Below, piece after piece: positions 14,870 through 25,447 of a stretch of 64,000 nucleotides of DNA. Origin of the DNA: Caulobacter segnis. GTDB lineage: Bacteria > Pseudomonadota > Alphaproteobacteria > Caulobacterales > Caulobacteraceae. Position 1 is the stretch's first letter. The number at the start of each line of letters is the position of its first letter. Both the position numbers and the translations under genes were made by a program. Location: the NCBI RefSeq assembly GCF_029543125.1, contig NZ_JARQWW010000006.1:62001-126000 (forward strand), given 5' to 3'. The notes beneath the pieces were generated by a model. The model saw only the letters and a list, made by a program, of their open reading frames with translations. It made no database searches and had not been told where the DNA came from.

Positions 14870-14987
14870 GCCCTTCTCCCCTGATGGGAGAAGGGTTGGG
14901 ATGAGGGTGATGTTGCGGTCAGGCCGGTCGCGGCGGAACGGTCGTAGACACCCTCCCCCCTGTCCCTCTCCCATCAAGGGAGAGGGA
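14870..14987. repeat. Palindromic repeat, family A-prime
   Basis: Starts with CCCTTCTCCC-CTGAT-GGGAGAAGGG and ends with CCCTCTCCC-ATCAA-GGGAGAGGG, with a GGATGAGGGTGATG spacer. A second copy lies at 45336-45448. It sits between two divergent-end regions and could terminate minus-strand transcripts of 15000-16690. Confidence 0.8.
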
Positions 14988-14999
14988 TATCCTCTTGGC

Positions 15000-15302
15000 T
15001 TACTTGATCCGGATCTGGACCGGGATCTCGACCACCTCGCCGGTGCGCAGGCGGCCGTCGGGGCCGAAGGGGTCGAGGCGGTACTGCGAGGACATCATCA
15101 GGGCGGCTTCACCGACGCCCATCTCGGCCGGGCTCTCGGCCATCACCTTGCAGCCTTGCAGGGCGCCGTCGCGCTGGATCACGCAGGACAGCAGGGCCAC
15201 CGCCATGGTCGGCTCGCTGACCTTCTGGACGCGGGCTTCGGTGTCGGACGGTTGGGCCGGCGTCAGAACTGCGGCGGCGGCGAAGATAAGCGACGCGATC
15301 AA
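15000..15302 (-). CDS. Small secreted TonB_C-like protein
   Basis: 100 residues. A short hydrophobic N-terminus (IASLIFAAAAVLTPAQ) suggests export. The rest (AVALLSCVIQRDGALQGCKV, then YRLDPFGPDGRLRTGEVVEIPVQI) resembles the beta-strand layout of TonB C-terminal domains, including the paired Cys residues seen in the C-terminus of the M56 protein at 3115. The start appears to be TTG overlapping the stop of the upstream gene (TTGA), so the two are probably translated together. It lacks a membrane anchor and proline spacer, so it is not a full TonB. Confidence 0.65.
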   Translation of the reverse strand: MIASLIFAAAAVLTPAQPSDTEARVQKVSEPTMAVALLSCVIQRDGALQGCKVMAESPAEMGVGEAALMMSSQYRLDPFGPDGRLRTGEVVEIPVQIRIK

Positions 15303-16690
15303 TGTTTCACTCCCGATTGAACTTGGTTTTGGGCCCGGGCGGCGCGCAGCCGCTCGAGGCCTTGGGCGGCCAGGTCGGTCATCGACCGGGCGCCGTGTTC
15401 GGCGAAGACGTCGAAGGCGGTGGCCAGGGCCGTGGCGGCCGCGTCCAGACGGCCTTCATCCCGTCCGGTGATCTCGGCCCGCGCCTCGTACAGGCGGGCC
15501 AGGTTCATCTGGGTCACGGCCCAGGCGATGGGGTCCTTGCGGGGCGAGCCGCCGACCAGCTCGATGCGCAGGCCGGCCTCGGCCACGTCCAGCACGGTCA
15601 GGTCGCCGGTCAGCTCGGCGCAGCGCGCCAGGCAGACGGCGCGGTTGTTGGCGGCGGCGGCGCGCAGCGGCAGGGTGTGGCAGTTCTTCAGCAGGGACAG
15701 GGCCCGGTCGAAGGCGGTGACCGCCTGCTCGAACAGATTCTCGGCCGTGGTGGCCTCCGCCAGGATCTGCAGGGCGCCGCCCAGCAGGACCTGACCACGC
15801 GCCCAGTCCAGCGGGCTTTGCTCGGGGCCGAAGTCCTTGGCCGCCTGGACCAGGGTCTCGACGCCCTCGGCCATCAGGACGGTGTCGAACAGGATCTCGC
15901 CCAGCAGGGCCTGGGCCGAGCCGCGGGCCATGGCGATGCGGGCCAGGGTCAGGGGCTCATAGGCCGGATCGAGCCCGGCGCCGGCGGCGTCCAGGGTCTC
16001 CATGGCGCGGTCCAGCAAGGTCGGCTCGGCGCGCTGGCCGGCGCAGCCGATCAGCAGGTCGGCGCGGGTCAGGCGGTGCTCGGCGGCGGCCAGACGAGCC
16101 GACGGACTGCGGCGGCCGACGATGTCGAGGGCGGCCAGGGGCTCGTCATAGGCGCGGGCGGCGATCAGGACGGCCCCCGGCGTGCCGGCGCCCAGGGCGC
16201 GGCGGCCGTCGAGGCCGGCCATCAGGGCGGCGGACTGCGGATCGGCGCCGGCGATACGGGCCTTGCCCAGCACGGCCTCGGCGGCGGCGTTGAGGCCCTC
16301 GTCCCCGAACAGCTCGGCGCCCAGCATGGCGCAGGCGGCCTGTTCGCAGCGGGCGCGGGCGGCGTCCTTGGTGCGGCGCTCGGCGTCCAGGGTCTTCACG
16401 GCGGCCTCGGCCTGGGCGGCGGCCTTGCGCAGGGCGGCCACGTCGCCGGTGCGGCGGGCCACTTCGCGCCAGATCACGGCGGCCTCGATCAGGCGGGCGC
16501 CTTTATCCTTGGTGCTGACGCGGCCGGCGGCGATGTCGGCGCTGCGCGCCTCGGCGCTCAGCATGTCGATGTCGAGCAGCTCCAGCAGCGAGGCGTCGCC
16601 GCCGGTGAAGCCGTCACGCGGCTGGGCGGCCCCGGTCCTGCCGACCGCCTGGCCGAAGACCCGCTTCCATTCCCGACGAAATTCGAACAT
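15299..16690 (-). CDS. Helical-repeat (TPR-like) cytoplasmic protein
   Basis: 463 residues, almost entirely alpha-helical and Ala/Leu/Glu-rich, with degenerate TPR-like units every 35-45 residues (for example NLARLYEARAEITGRDEGRLDAA near the C-terminus). There is no signal peptide or catalytic motif. Proteins of this type act as binding scaffolds; this one is not recognised. The ATG at 16690 has GGAG 8 bases upstream; the frame extends to a TTG at 16708 without better support. A perfect CtrA box lies 85-100 bp upstream, suggesting cell-cycle control. It overlaps the next gene by 4 bp. Confidence 0.7.
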   Translation of the reverse strand: MFEFRREWKRVFGQAVGRTGAAQPRDGFTGGDASLLELLDIDMLSAEARSADIAAGRVSTKDKGARLIEAAVIWREVARRTGDVAALRKAAAQAEAAVKTLDAERRTKDAARARCEQAACAMLGAELFGDEGLNAAAEAVLGKARIAGADPQSAALMAGLDGRRALGAGTPGAVLIAARAYDEPLAALDIVGRRSPSARLAAAEHRLTRADLLIGCAGQRAEPTLLDRAMETLDAAGAGLDPAYEPLTLARIAMARGSAQALLGEILFDTVLMAEGVETLVQAAKDFGPEQSPLDWARGQVLLGGALQILAEATTAENLFEQAVTAFDRALSLLKNCHTLPLRAAAANNRAVCLARCAELTGDLTVLDVAEAGLRIELVGGSPRKDPIAWAVTQMNLARLYEARAEITGRDEGRLDAAATALATAFDVFAEHGARSMTDLAAQGLERLRAARAQNQVQSGVKH

Positions 16691-16774
16691 CGCGTCCGCT
16701 CCGCTCAAGTTGTCCCACGTCGGAACAGCCGACGAGGGGTCAACGCGGCAGGAGCAAAACCGGGTCCGGAAATT

Positions 16775-16789
16775 TTAACAAGTCATTAA
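16775..16789. promoter_or_regulatory. Perfect CtrA-binding motif (TTAA-N7-TTAA)
   Basis: TTAACAAGTCATTAA fits the full CtrA consensus of Caulobacter exactly. It lies in an AT-rich pocket (16770-16830) with two further TTAA motifs, 85-100 bp upstream of the minus-strand gene starting at 16690. The role is inferred from the motif and position. Confidence 0.65.
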
Positions 16790-16899
16790 GCTTAACAAAA
16801 TCGTTGTTAACTATAAATAACGGGAATGAAGGCAGAACGGGGAGCCCGTTAACCACGTTTTCAGTCGTCGACCCAGATTTCGCGGGAATTCGAACGGCG

Positions 16900-16936
16900 C
16901 CGCGTTAACTTTTGGAGAGCAAAAGTCTTAACGCGG
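16900..16936. repeat. Near-perfect inverted repeat containing GTTAA motifs
   Basis: Arms CCGCGTTAACTTTTG (16900-16914) and CAAAAGTCTTAACGCGG (16920-16936) pair over 15 positions with a 2-nt bulge and a GAGAG loop. It lies between the helical-repeat gene promoter and the end of prfC, and could be an operator or terminator. It is not one of the dispersed repeat families. Confidence 0.55.
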
Positions 16937-16989
16937 GATGGGCGGGTTGTTTCGGGATGGGACAGGTGTTGAATCAGCCGCCCAGTCCC

Positions 16990-17034
16990 ACCCCCTCCAC
17001 CGCTTCGCGGTTCCCCCCACCCAGAGGGGGAGGA
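16990..17034. repeat. Half copy of palindromic repeat family A
   Basis: Only the right half is present (CCCTCCACCGCTTCGCGG through AGAGGGGGAGG). It sits directly after the prfC stop codon on the minus strand, a terminator-like position. Confidence 0.75.
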
Positions 17035-17045
17035 TCTGGGGGGCC

Positions 17046-18647
17046 TTACCCCCGTTCCTTCGTCCGCTCGAAGCGCACTTTCGGGAAGCGCTCGCCCACG
17101 TAGCCGATCTCCCAGGACGACTTGGCCAGGAACACCGGCTGGTCGTCGATGTCGCGGGCCATGGCCATCTTGTGCTTGCCGGCGAAGTCCTCGAGGTCGG
17201 CCTTGTCGCCGCCGAGCCAGCGGGCCTCGGCGAAGGGGGCGGCTTCGAAGATCACGTCCAGCTGGTATTCGTTGGACAGGCGGTCGGCCATGACCTCGAA
17301 CTGAAGCTGGCCCACGGCGCCGACGATGAAGTCGGAGCCGATCTCGGGACGGAACAGCTGGGTCACCCCCTCCTCCGCCAGGCCTTCCAGAGCCTTCTTC
17401 AGGTGCTTGGCCTTCAGCGGGTCCTTTACGCGGACGCGGCGCAGGATTTCCGGGGCGAAGTTGGGCAGGCCGGCGAAGCGCAGCAGGCCGCTTTCCGACA
17501 GGCTGTCGCCCACGCGCAGGACGCCGTGGTTGGGGATGCCGATGACGTCGCCGGCATAGGCGTCCTCCGCCAGTTCGCGGTCGGAGGCGAAGAACATGAT
17601 CGGCGCGTTGACGCTCATCTGGCGGCCGGTGTTCTGGGCCTTCAGCTTCATGCCGCGGGTGAACTTGCCGCTGGTCAGGCGCAGCATGGCGATGCGGTCG
17701 CGGTGGTTGGGGTCCATGTTCGCCTGGACCTTGAAGATGAAGCCGGTGACTTCCTTGTCGCCCGGCTCCACCGCCGTCTCGGCGCCGGCCTTTTCGGCCT
17801 TCATGGCCTTGGGCGGCGGCGCATAGGCGCCGATGCCGGCCAGCAGCTGGGCGACGCCGAAGTGGCGCAGGGCCGAGCCGAAGAACACCGGCGTCATGTG
17901 GCCTTCGAGGAAGGACTGGACGTTGAACTCCGCATAGCCGCCGGCCACCAGCTCGGCCTGCTCCTCAAGCTCGGCCTTCTCGCCGTCCTCCAGGAACTGG
18001 CTGATGGAGTTGCCATTGAACTCGACGGGCTCGGGATGGCCCTCGTCCGGGTCCTGGGCGCCGCCGGTGCGCTTGGCGTAGGGGATGAACTGGCCCGAGC
18101 GGATGTCGAGCATGCCCTTGAAGCGGCCGCCCGAACCCGCCGGCCAGAAGAGCGGCGCGGGGTCGAGGGCGAGCTTGGAGGCGATCTCGTCCAGCAGCTC
18201 GATGGGGTCCTGGGCTTCCCGGTCCATCTTGTTGATGAAGGTGATGATCGGGATGTCGCGCAGGCGGCAGACCTCGAACAGCTTCAGGGTCTGGGGCTCG
18301 ATGCCCTTGGCGGCGTCCAGCACCATGATGGCCGCGTCGGCGGCGGTCAGGGTGCGGTAGGTGTCTTCCGAGAAGTCCTCGTGACCCGGCGTGTCCAGCA
18401 GGTTGAACATCTTGCCGTCGTGGTCGAACGTCATGACCGAGGCCGAGACGGAGATGCCGCGCTCGCGCTCGATCTTCATCCAGTCCGACCGGGTCCGCCG
18501 GTTCTCGCCCCGCGCGCGCACCGCGCCCGCCGCCCGGATCGCCCCGCCGGCCAGCAGGATGTTCTCGGTCAGGGTCGTCTTGCCGGCGTCAGGGTGGCTG
18601 ATGATGGCGAAGGTGCGTCGGCGGGACGCTTCTTGGGCGGTGCTCAT
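17046..18647 (-). CDS. prfC: Peptide chain release factor 3
   Basis: 533 residues, the usual length of RF3. GTPase motifs are G1 HPDAGKTT at about 18-25, G3 DTPGHEDF at about 86-93 and G4 NKMD at about 141-144. The N-terminal region also has the RF3 stretch GAVRARGENRRTRSDWMKIERERGISV. Elongation-factor-like domains II and III follow. RF3 removes RF1/RF2 from the ribosome after peptide release using GTP. The gene is a single transcription unit with family A repeat pieces on both sides. Confidence 0.95.
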   Translation of the reverse strand: MSTAQEASRRRTFAIISHPDAGKTTLTENILLAGGAIRAAGAVRARGENRRTRSDWMKIERERGISVSASVMTFDHDGKMFNLLDTPGHEDFSEDTYRTLTAADAAIMVLDAAKGIEPQTLKLFEVCRLRDIPIITFINKMDREAQDPIELLDEIASKLALDPAPLFWPAGSGGRFKGMLDIRSGQFIPYAKRTGGAQDPDEGHPEPVEFNGNSISQFLEDGEKAELEEQAELVAGGYAEFNVQSFLEGHMTPVFFGSALRHFGVAQLLAGIGAYAPPPKAMKAEKAGAETAVEPGDKEVTGFIFKVQANMDPNHRDRIAMLRLTSGKFTRGMKLKAQNTGRQMSVNAPIMFFASDRELAEDAYAGDVIGIPNHGVLRVGDSLSESGLLRFAGLPNFAPEILRRVRVKDPLKAKHLKKALEGLAEEGVTQLFRPEIGSDFIVGAVGQLQFEVMADRLSNEYQLDVIFEAAPFAEARWLGGDKADLEDFAGKHKMAMARDIDDQPVFLAKSSWEIGYVGERFPKVRFERTKERG

Positions 18648-18705
18648 GGGCGCGGGGGGTCGCGCGGTGGGGGCTTAACGTCTAACCCTAAGCATCCAAC
18701 ACACC

Positions 18706-18840
18706 GTCCCCCCCCCCCGGTTCTGGGGGGTGGGGGCCCGCGCCGGGGTGGGGGGGGCGTGACTGGGCTCAGTGGATGCGGTCGCCCCCTCCACCACCCT
18801 TCGGGCGGTCCCCCTCCCCCGCTTCGCAGGGGAGGAGAAG
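18706..18840. repeat. Palindromic repeat family A with long homopolymer runs
   Basis: A family A copy with an altered left arm: runs of 10 or more C and 6-8 G replace the usual hairpin (18706-18760). The right half (CCCTCCACC through GGGGAGGAG) is standard. It lies between prfC and the aminotransferase gene. The homopolymers are a likely site of length variation or sequencing error. Confidence 0.8.
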
Positions 18841-18844
18841 GGGT

Positions 18845-19951
18845 TCAGGCTTTCACCGCGCCCGGCAGCTCCCGCACGAAGGCGGCCAGCGCTTCCGGCT
18901 CGCGGACCGCGATGCGGGCCCATTGGGGATAGGCGTCGCCGAATTGGCGCAGGAGGACGCCCTTGGCTTCGAGCCGCTTGAGGATGGCGGCCGCGTCGGG
19001 GCCCAGGTCGGCCCAGACGTAGCTGGCGACGGACGGCTTGGTGCGGATGCCCGCCGCCGTGCAGGCGTCGATGATGATCTGGCGGCCCTTGGCCGTGGTG
19101 GCGGCGGCGGCGGCGAGGTACGGGCGGTCCTTATAGGCGGCCTCGGCGGCGACCAGGGCCGGGGTGTTGTGCGAGGTGGCCAGGACGCTGCGGATCTTCA
19201 TGGCCCGGTCGGGCCGCGCCAGGGCGTAACCGACGCGCAGGCCGGCCAGGCCATAGGCCTTGGAGAAGGTGCCGGCCACGATGACGTCATGGCCTTCGCG
19301 GACCAGGTCGGCGACGCTGTGGGCCTCCGGGTTCGGCAGCAGGTCGATGAAGGCCTCGTCGACCACCACCGGGACGGTCTTGGCCGTCTGGCGGCACCAG
19401 GCGCGCAGGGCGGCCGGATCGGCCAGCAGGCCGGTCGGATTGTTGGGGTTGCAGACATAGGCCAGCTTCACGTCCGGCCCGAGCCCGGCGGTCATGGCGG
19501 CGAAGTCGATCTGGTGGTCGGCGGCCATGGGCGCCCGGCGGTTCGGCAGACCCTGGCGGGCGGCGTACTTGGCGTGGGTGTCGTAGGTCAGGGCCGGCAG
19601 AAGCTGGGTCCCGCCCTGCGTCCAGAAGGCGGTGATGAGGGACAGCATCTCCAGCGAGCCGGTGGTGATGACCACGTTCTCGGGCTTGAGGCCGTTCTCG
19701 GCGGCGATCTTGGCGATCAGCCGCGTCTCTTCCGCGTGGGGATAGTTGGCGGCGGTGTGGACCACCTTGCGCGCCGCCTCCACGGCCCGCGGGGGCGGAC
19801 CGTGGGGGTTTTCGGTGATGTTGAGAGGTCCCACCACGGGACTTCCCACGAGGTCCGCAGCCGACGCGGTCTCGGCGAAGATGAGCGAGCCGGCCAGGGC
19901 GCCGGAGATGGCGAACAGGCCCGGAAGGTCGCGGCGGCTGCAGGTGCTCAT
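18845..19951 (-). CDS. Exported PLP-dependent aminotransferase (HisC-like class I/II)
   Basis: 368 residues. The N-terminus carries a twin-arginine signal (SRRDLPGLFAISGALAGSL) with cleavage near TASA-ADLVG, residue 32. The rest is a class I/II aminotransferase: NENPxG-like TENPHGPP, YVCNPNNPTG, VVDEAFIDL and the PLP-lysine motif GTFSKAYGLAGLRVGY. HisC-like enzymes move amino groups between histidinol-phosphate or aromatic amino acids and keto acids. A Tat signal would export the folded, cofactor-loaded enzyme to the periplasm, which is unusual. It follows a TonB-dependent receptor gene by 5 bp, so the two probably share an operon and a substrate. Confidence 0.88.
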   Translation of the reverse strand: MSTCSRRDLPGLFAISGALAGSLIFAETASAADLVGSPVVGPLNITENPHGPPPRAVEAARKVVHTAANYPHAEETRLIAKIAAENGLKPENVVITTGSLEMLSLITAFWTQGGTQLLPALTYDTHAKYAARQGLPNRRAPMAADHQIDFAAMTAGLGPDVKLAYVCNPNNPTGLLADPAALRAWCRQTAKTVPVVVDEAFIDLLPNPEAHSVADLVREGHDVIVAGTFSKAYGLAGLRVGYALARPDRAMKIRSVLATSHNTPALVAAEAAYKDRPYLAAAAATTAKGRQIIIDACTAAGIRTKPSVASYVWADLGPDAAAILKRLEAKGVLLRQFGDAYPQWARIAVREPEALAAFVRELPGAVKA

Positions 19952-19956
19952 GGTGC

Positions 19957-22356
<2,400 letters not shown>

Positions 22357-22806
22357 TGGCCCATTCCCCGGGTCATTTTTGGAATGGGCAGGACACCTAG
22401 AGTGCGTCTTGGGTCGGTTCCGTGACGGTTAGGGGGACGGATTTGTGAAATTATACGATTTCAGAGATCCAACCTGTCGCTCGAGCACACGATGTCCCGA
22501 CGTCAATCGCGATTAATATCCATGATCATCGAGCCATGGTATAATCATTTCTGCGCACCAATCAGGTGCGTCGCTCGCTGAATTGGCGATCAAAATTAGA
22601 GTCAAAACGGCGAACAGCTATTCGGTGGTCCTTATAGTGAATCGACAATCAGCCACCCGCCTAAGCCATTAAATTCAAAATTCGCCGCAGTTATTCTTAC
22701 CCATTTTGAGCAATACTGCATTGGCGACTACCCGGCGTAGAGCTAGAAAACTCCGCCATAGGCGGCCGCGCTTCCCCATCCGGGCCGATGCGCTTGCGGA
22801 GGCCCC
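22357..22806. other. AT-rich intergenic region
   Basis: 450 bp with no gene and clearly lower GC than the surroundings. It contains small hairpins (CGCACC-AATCA-GGTGCG near 22556-22572 and CCGCC-ATA-GGCGG near 22753-22765). It probably holds promoters of the receptor (leftward) and of the Ig-repeat protein (rightward). The base composition suggests a transferred or strongly regulated segment. Confidence 0.45.
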
Positions 22807-23447
22807 ATGGCGAACAACCCGACGGTGACGATCACCAGCGACATCAACGCCCTGAGGGCGGGCGAAACCGCCACGATCATCTTCACCTTCAGTCCGGCCC
22901 CGGTGGGCCTCACCATCGGGGCCATATCCGTCACCGGTGGAAGCTTGAGCGGGCTTGCCCCTACGGCCCATTCCAACATCTTCACCGCCCTCTTCACCCC
23001 CGATGCGGGCGTGAACAGCGGCGCGGCCAGCATCGATGGCGGACGGCAGCTTTACCGACACCTCAAGCCTTCCCGGCGTTGGGGATACGGTGTCGCTGAC
23101 CTACGACACCCTAGCGCCGACGGTCACCATCGCCAGCAGCGCCAACGCCCTGAAAATCGGCGAGACGGCGACGATCACCTTCACTTTCAGCGAAGACCCT
23201 GGCAGCAGCTTCACGGCGGGTGACGTGACCTACGCGAACGGCACGCTGTCGGCGCTCACGGGGACAGGCCTGACGCGAACGGCGACATTCACGCCTGACG
23301 CTGGCGTGAACAGCGCAACCGGCATCATCTCCATAAGCACCGGCGCCTTCACCGACGCGGCCGGAAACAGCAACCTGTCGGGGAGCCCAGCAACCCTGTC
23401 CATCGACACCCTCGCCGACGGTCGCCATCAACAGCGACCGCTCGTTC
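22807..23447 (+). pseudogene. 5' part of Ig-like repeat surface protein, out of frame
   Basis: Translated frame-corrected, this segment has two Ig-like repeats (each with TVTI, GETATI, FTFS and ATFTPDAGVNS motifs) matching those in the intact frame downstream. The reading frame changes near 23033 (after AASID; the next frame begins GSFTD) and again near 23408 (after LSIDTL; the next frame reads INSDRSF). Each change fits a 2-base loss. The ATG at 22807 has a GGAGG close upstream. Either the gene is decayed, phase-variable, or the assembly has errors here. Confidence 0.7.
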
Positions 23448-25433
23448 ATGAACGGCTCCCAGACGGCGACCATCACCTTCACCTTCAGCGAAGATCTCGG
23501 CAACAGCTTCACCTTCAGCGACATCTCCGTCAGCGGCGGAATCCTCGGGCCGCTCAGCGGAACCGGCGTCACCCGCACCGCCACCTTCACGCCGACGCCG
23601 GGCATCGAATCCGGCTCGGCCAGCATCACGGTGGCGGCCGGAAGCTACTTCGACGCGGCCGGCAACGGCGGCCCGGCGGGTCTCACACCGCCCCTGACCT
23701 ACGACACCCTGGCGCCGACGACCACCGGCGCGTCGATCCTTTTCTCCAGCGACCCGCACGACGATCTGATCACGAACGTCCCGCTACAGACCATCACGGG
23801 CTTGCTGACGGCCGATCTGACAGCCGGCGAGACCGTCGATGTATCGCTGGACGGCGGACAAACCTGGCTACCGGCGATCTCGGTCGTGGGCGACAAAGCC
23901 TGGTCCCTATCCTCAGCGGTCCTGGCCGGCTCGGGCACGATCGCGGTCAGGGTCAAGGACGCGGTCGGCAAAGCGGGCGAGCCCTTCGAGCGGGCCTATC
24001 GGATCGACACCACGCTTCCGAGCGTGGCGATCACCAGCAACGTCTCGCACCTGAAGGACGGCGAGACGGCGACGATCACCTTCACCTTCTCGGAGCCTGT
24101 CGAAGCCTTCAGCCTGGCCGACGTCAGCGCAACCAACGGAATCCCGAGTTCGCTCACCCAAACCGGCCCGGCGACCTACACGGCCACCTTCACGCCTACC
24201 CAAGGCTTCAACGGCCCCGCCGAGATCCACGTAACGGCAGGCAGTTATGTGGACATCGCCGGCAATACACGCGCCCTGACCATCGACAACCTGGCGCCGA
24301 CGGTGGCCAGCGTGACGGCGCCGCCTGACGACACCTACGTCGCCGACGAGACGCTGGAGTTCACGGTGAACTTCAACGAGGCGACGACGGTCACCGGGAC
24401 TCCCGCCCTGTCGCTGATCATCGGCGCCCAGACCCGGACGGCGCAGTACGTCAGCGGCTCGGGGACCAACGCGCTGGTGTTCAGCTACACCGTCCAGGCG
24501 GGCGACGTGGACACGGACGGGATCGCCGTGGGGACGCTTCAGATGAGCGGCGGGGCCCTGAGCGACCTGGCGGGCAACATCGCCGTCCTGACCCTGAACA
24601 ACGTCGGCGCGACCGACGGCGTAAAGGTGGACGCGCCCGTGGTGACGCCGCCGGAACCCGAGCCGGAACCCGAGCCGGAACCGGAATACACCGCGCCGGA
24701 GATCGTGGAGAACTTCGCGGCGGCGGGCTTCGCGCCCAGTTCGGACAAGGCGCTGATCAGCAACATCACGCTGCCCGACGGCGCGGTGGCCCCAAACCCG
24801 GCCTTCGAGACCGCCATGAAGCTGGCCGACCTGATCGCCCGCTTCCAGGCCGGCTTCATTGATCGCGACGGCCTGATCGACGGGGTGGCGGACCTGGCGG
24901 CTCCCACCTCCGGCGTGGTGCTTTCGGCCTATCAGTTCTTCACCGGCGCGGTCCCGACCCAGGCGGGCATGGCCTGGCTGATCGACGGCCCGGACAACCC
25001 CAACGACCTGACCGACGCCTATTACGCCCGCTTCAACGAGGTGAACCGCTTCATCAACTTCGCGGTCAGCCTGGGCATGGAGGGCGAGGGCCGCGCGGCG
25101 TTCGAGGCGAAGTTCGGCGCCCTGGATTTCCAGGCCTCGGTGCGCTTGGCCTACGACATGGTCATCGGCCTGGACGCGGCCCGCGCGGCGGGTGTGGACG
25201 TGGACGCGGCCCTGGCCTGGGTCGTCGGGCAAGAGGGCTATTTCGACGCCTTCGCCGGCTCCGACTTGGGCGGCAAGGCGGCCATGATCGGCTACCTGAT
25301 GCAGGCCGGTTTCGAGGCCCGCGTCGGCCGCTACTACGACGCCAGCCGAGGCTTCCTGGAAGACGCCTTCGACGGCACGCCGACCTATGGCGTGGACCTG
25401 GTCGGCGGGCAGCACCTGGGGGGCGAGGGGTAG
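23448..25433 (+). CDS. Ig-like repeat protein with C-terminal RsaA-like domain (remaining intact frame)
   Basis: 661 residues from the first in-frame ATG, though the real protein should begin at 22807. Residues 1-390 are Ig-like repeats of about 85-95 residues (GETATITFTFSE, ATFTPT, DTLAP motifs). A PEPEPEPEPE linker at about 405-415 follows. Residues 420-661 resemble the N-terminal domain of the Caulobacter S-layer protein RsaA: AYQFFTGAVPTQAG, NDLTDAYYARFNEVNRFINF, AAGVDVDAAL, KAAMIGYLMQAG. In RsaA that domain binds the LPS O-antigen. With no signal peptide, export by a type I system is likely (inference). The domain order is the reverse of RsaA. Confidence 0.8.
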   Translation: MNGSQTATITFTFSEDLGNSFTFSDISVSGGILGPLSGTGVTRTATFTPTPGIESGSASITVAAGSYFDAAGNGGPAGLTPPLTYDTLAPTTTGASILFSSDPHDDLITNVPLQTITGLLTADLTAGETVDVSLDGGQTWLPAISVVGDKAWSLSSAVLAGSGTIAVRVKDAVGKAGEPFERAYRIDTTLPSVAITSNVSHLKDGETATITFTFSEPVEAFSLADVSATNGIPSSLTQTGPATYTATFTPTQGFNGPAEIHVTAGSYVDIAGNTRALTIDNLAPTVASVTAPPDDTYVADETLEFTVNFNEATTVTGTPALSLIIGAQTRTAQYVSGSGTNALVFSYTVQAGDVDTDGIAVGTLQMSGGALSDLAGNIAVLTLNNVGATDGVKVDAPVVTPPEPEPEPEPEPEYTAPEIVENFAAAGFAPSSDKALISNITLPDGAVAPNPAFETAMKLADLIARFQAGFIDRDGLIDGVADLAAPTSGVVLSAYQFFTGAVPTQAGMAWLIDGPDNPNDLTDAYYARFNEVNRFINFAVSLGMEGEGRAAFEAKFGALDFQASVRLAYDMVIGLDAARAAGVDVDAALAWVVGQEGYFDAFAGSDLGGKAAMIGYLMQAGFEARVGRYYDASRGFLEDAFDGTPTYGVDLVGGQHLGGEG

Positions 25434-25447
25434 GGTCGGCGAGCGCT

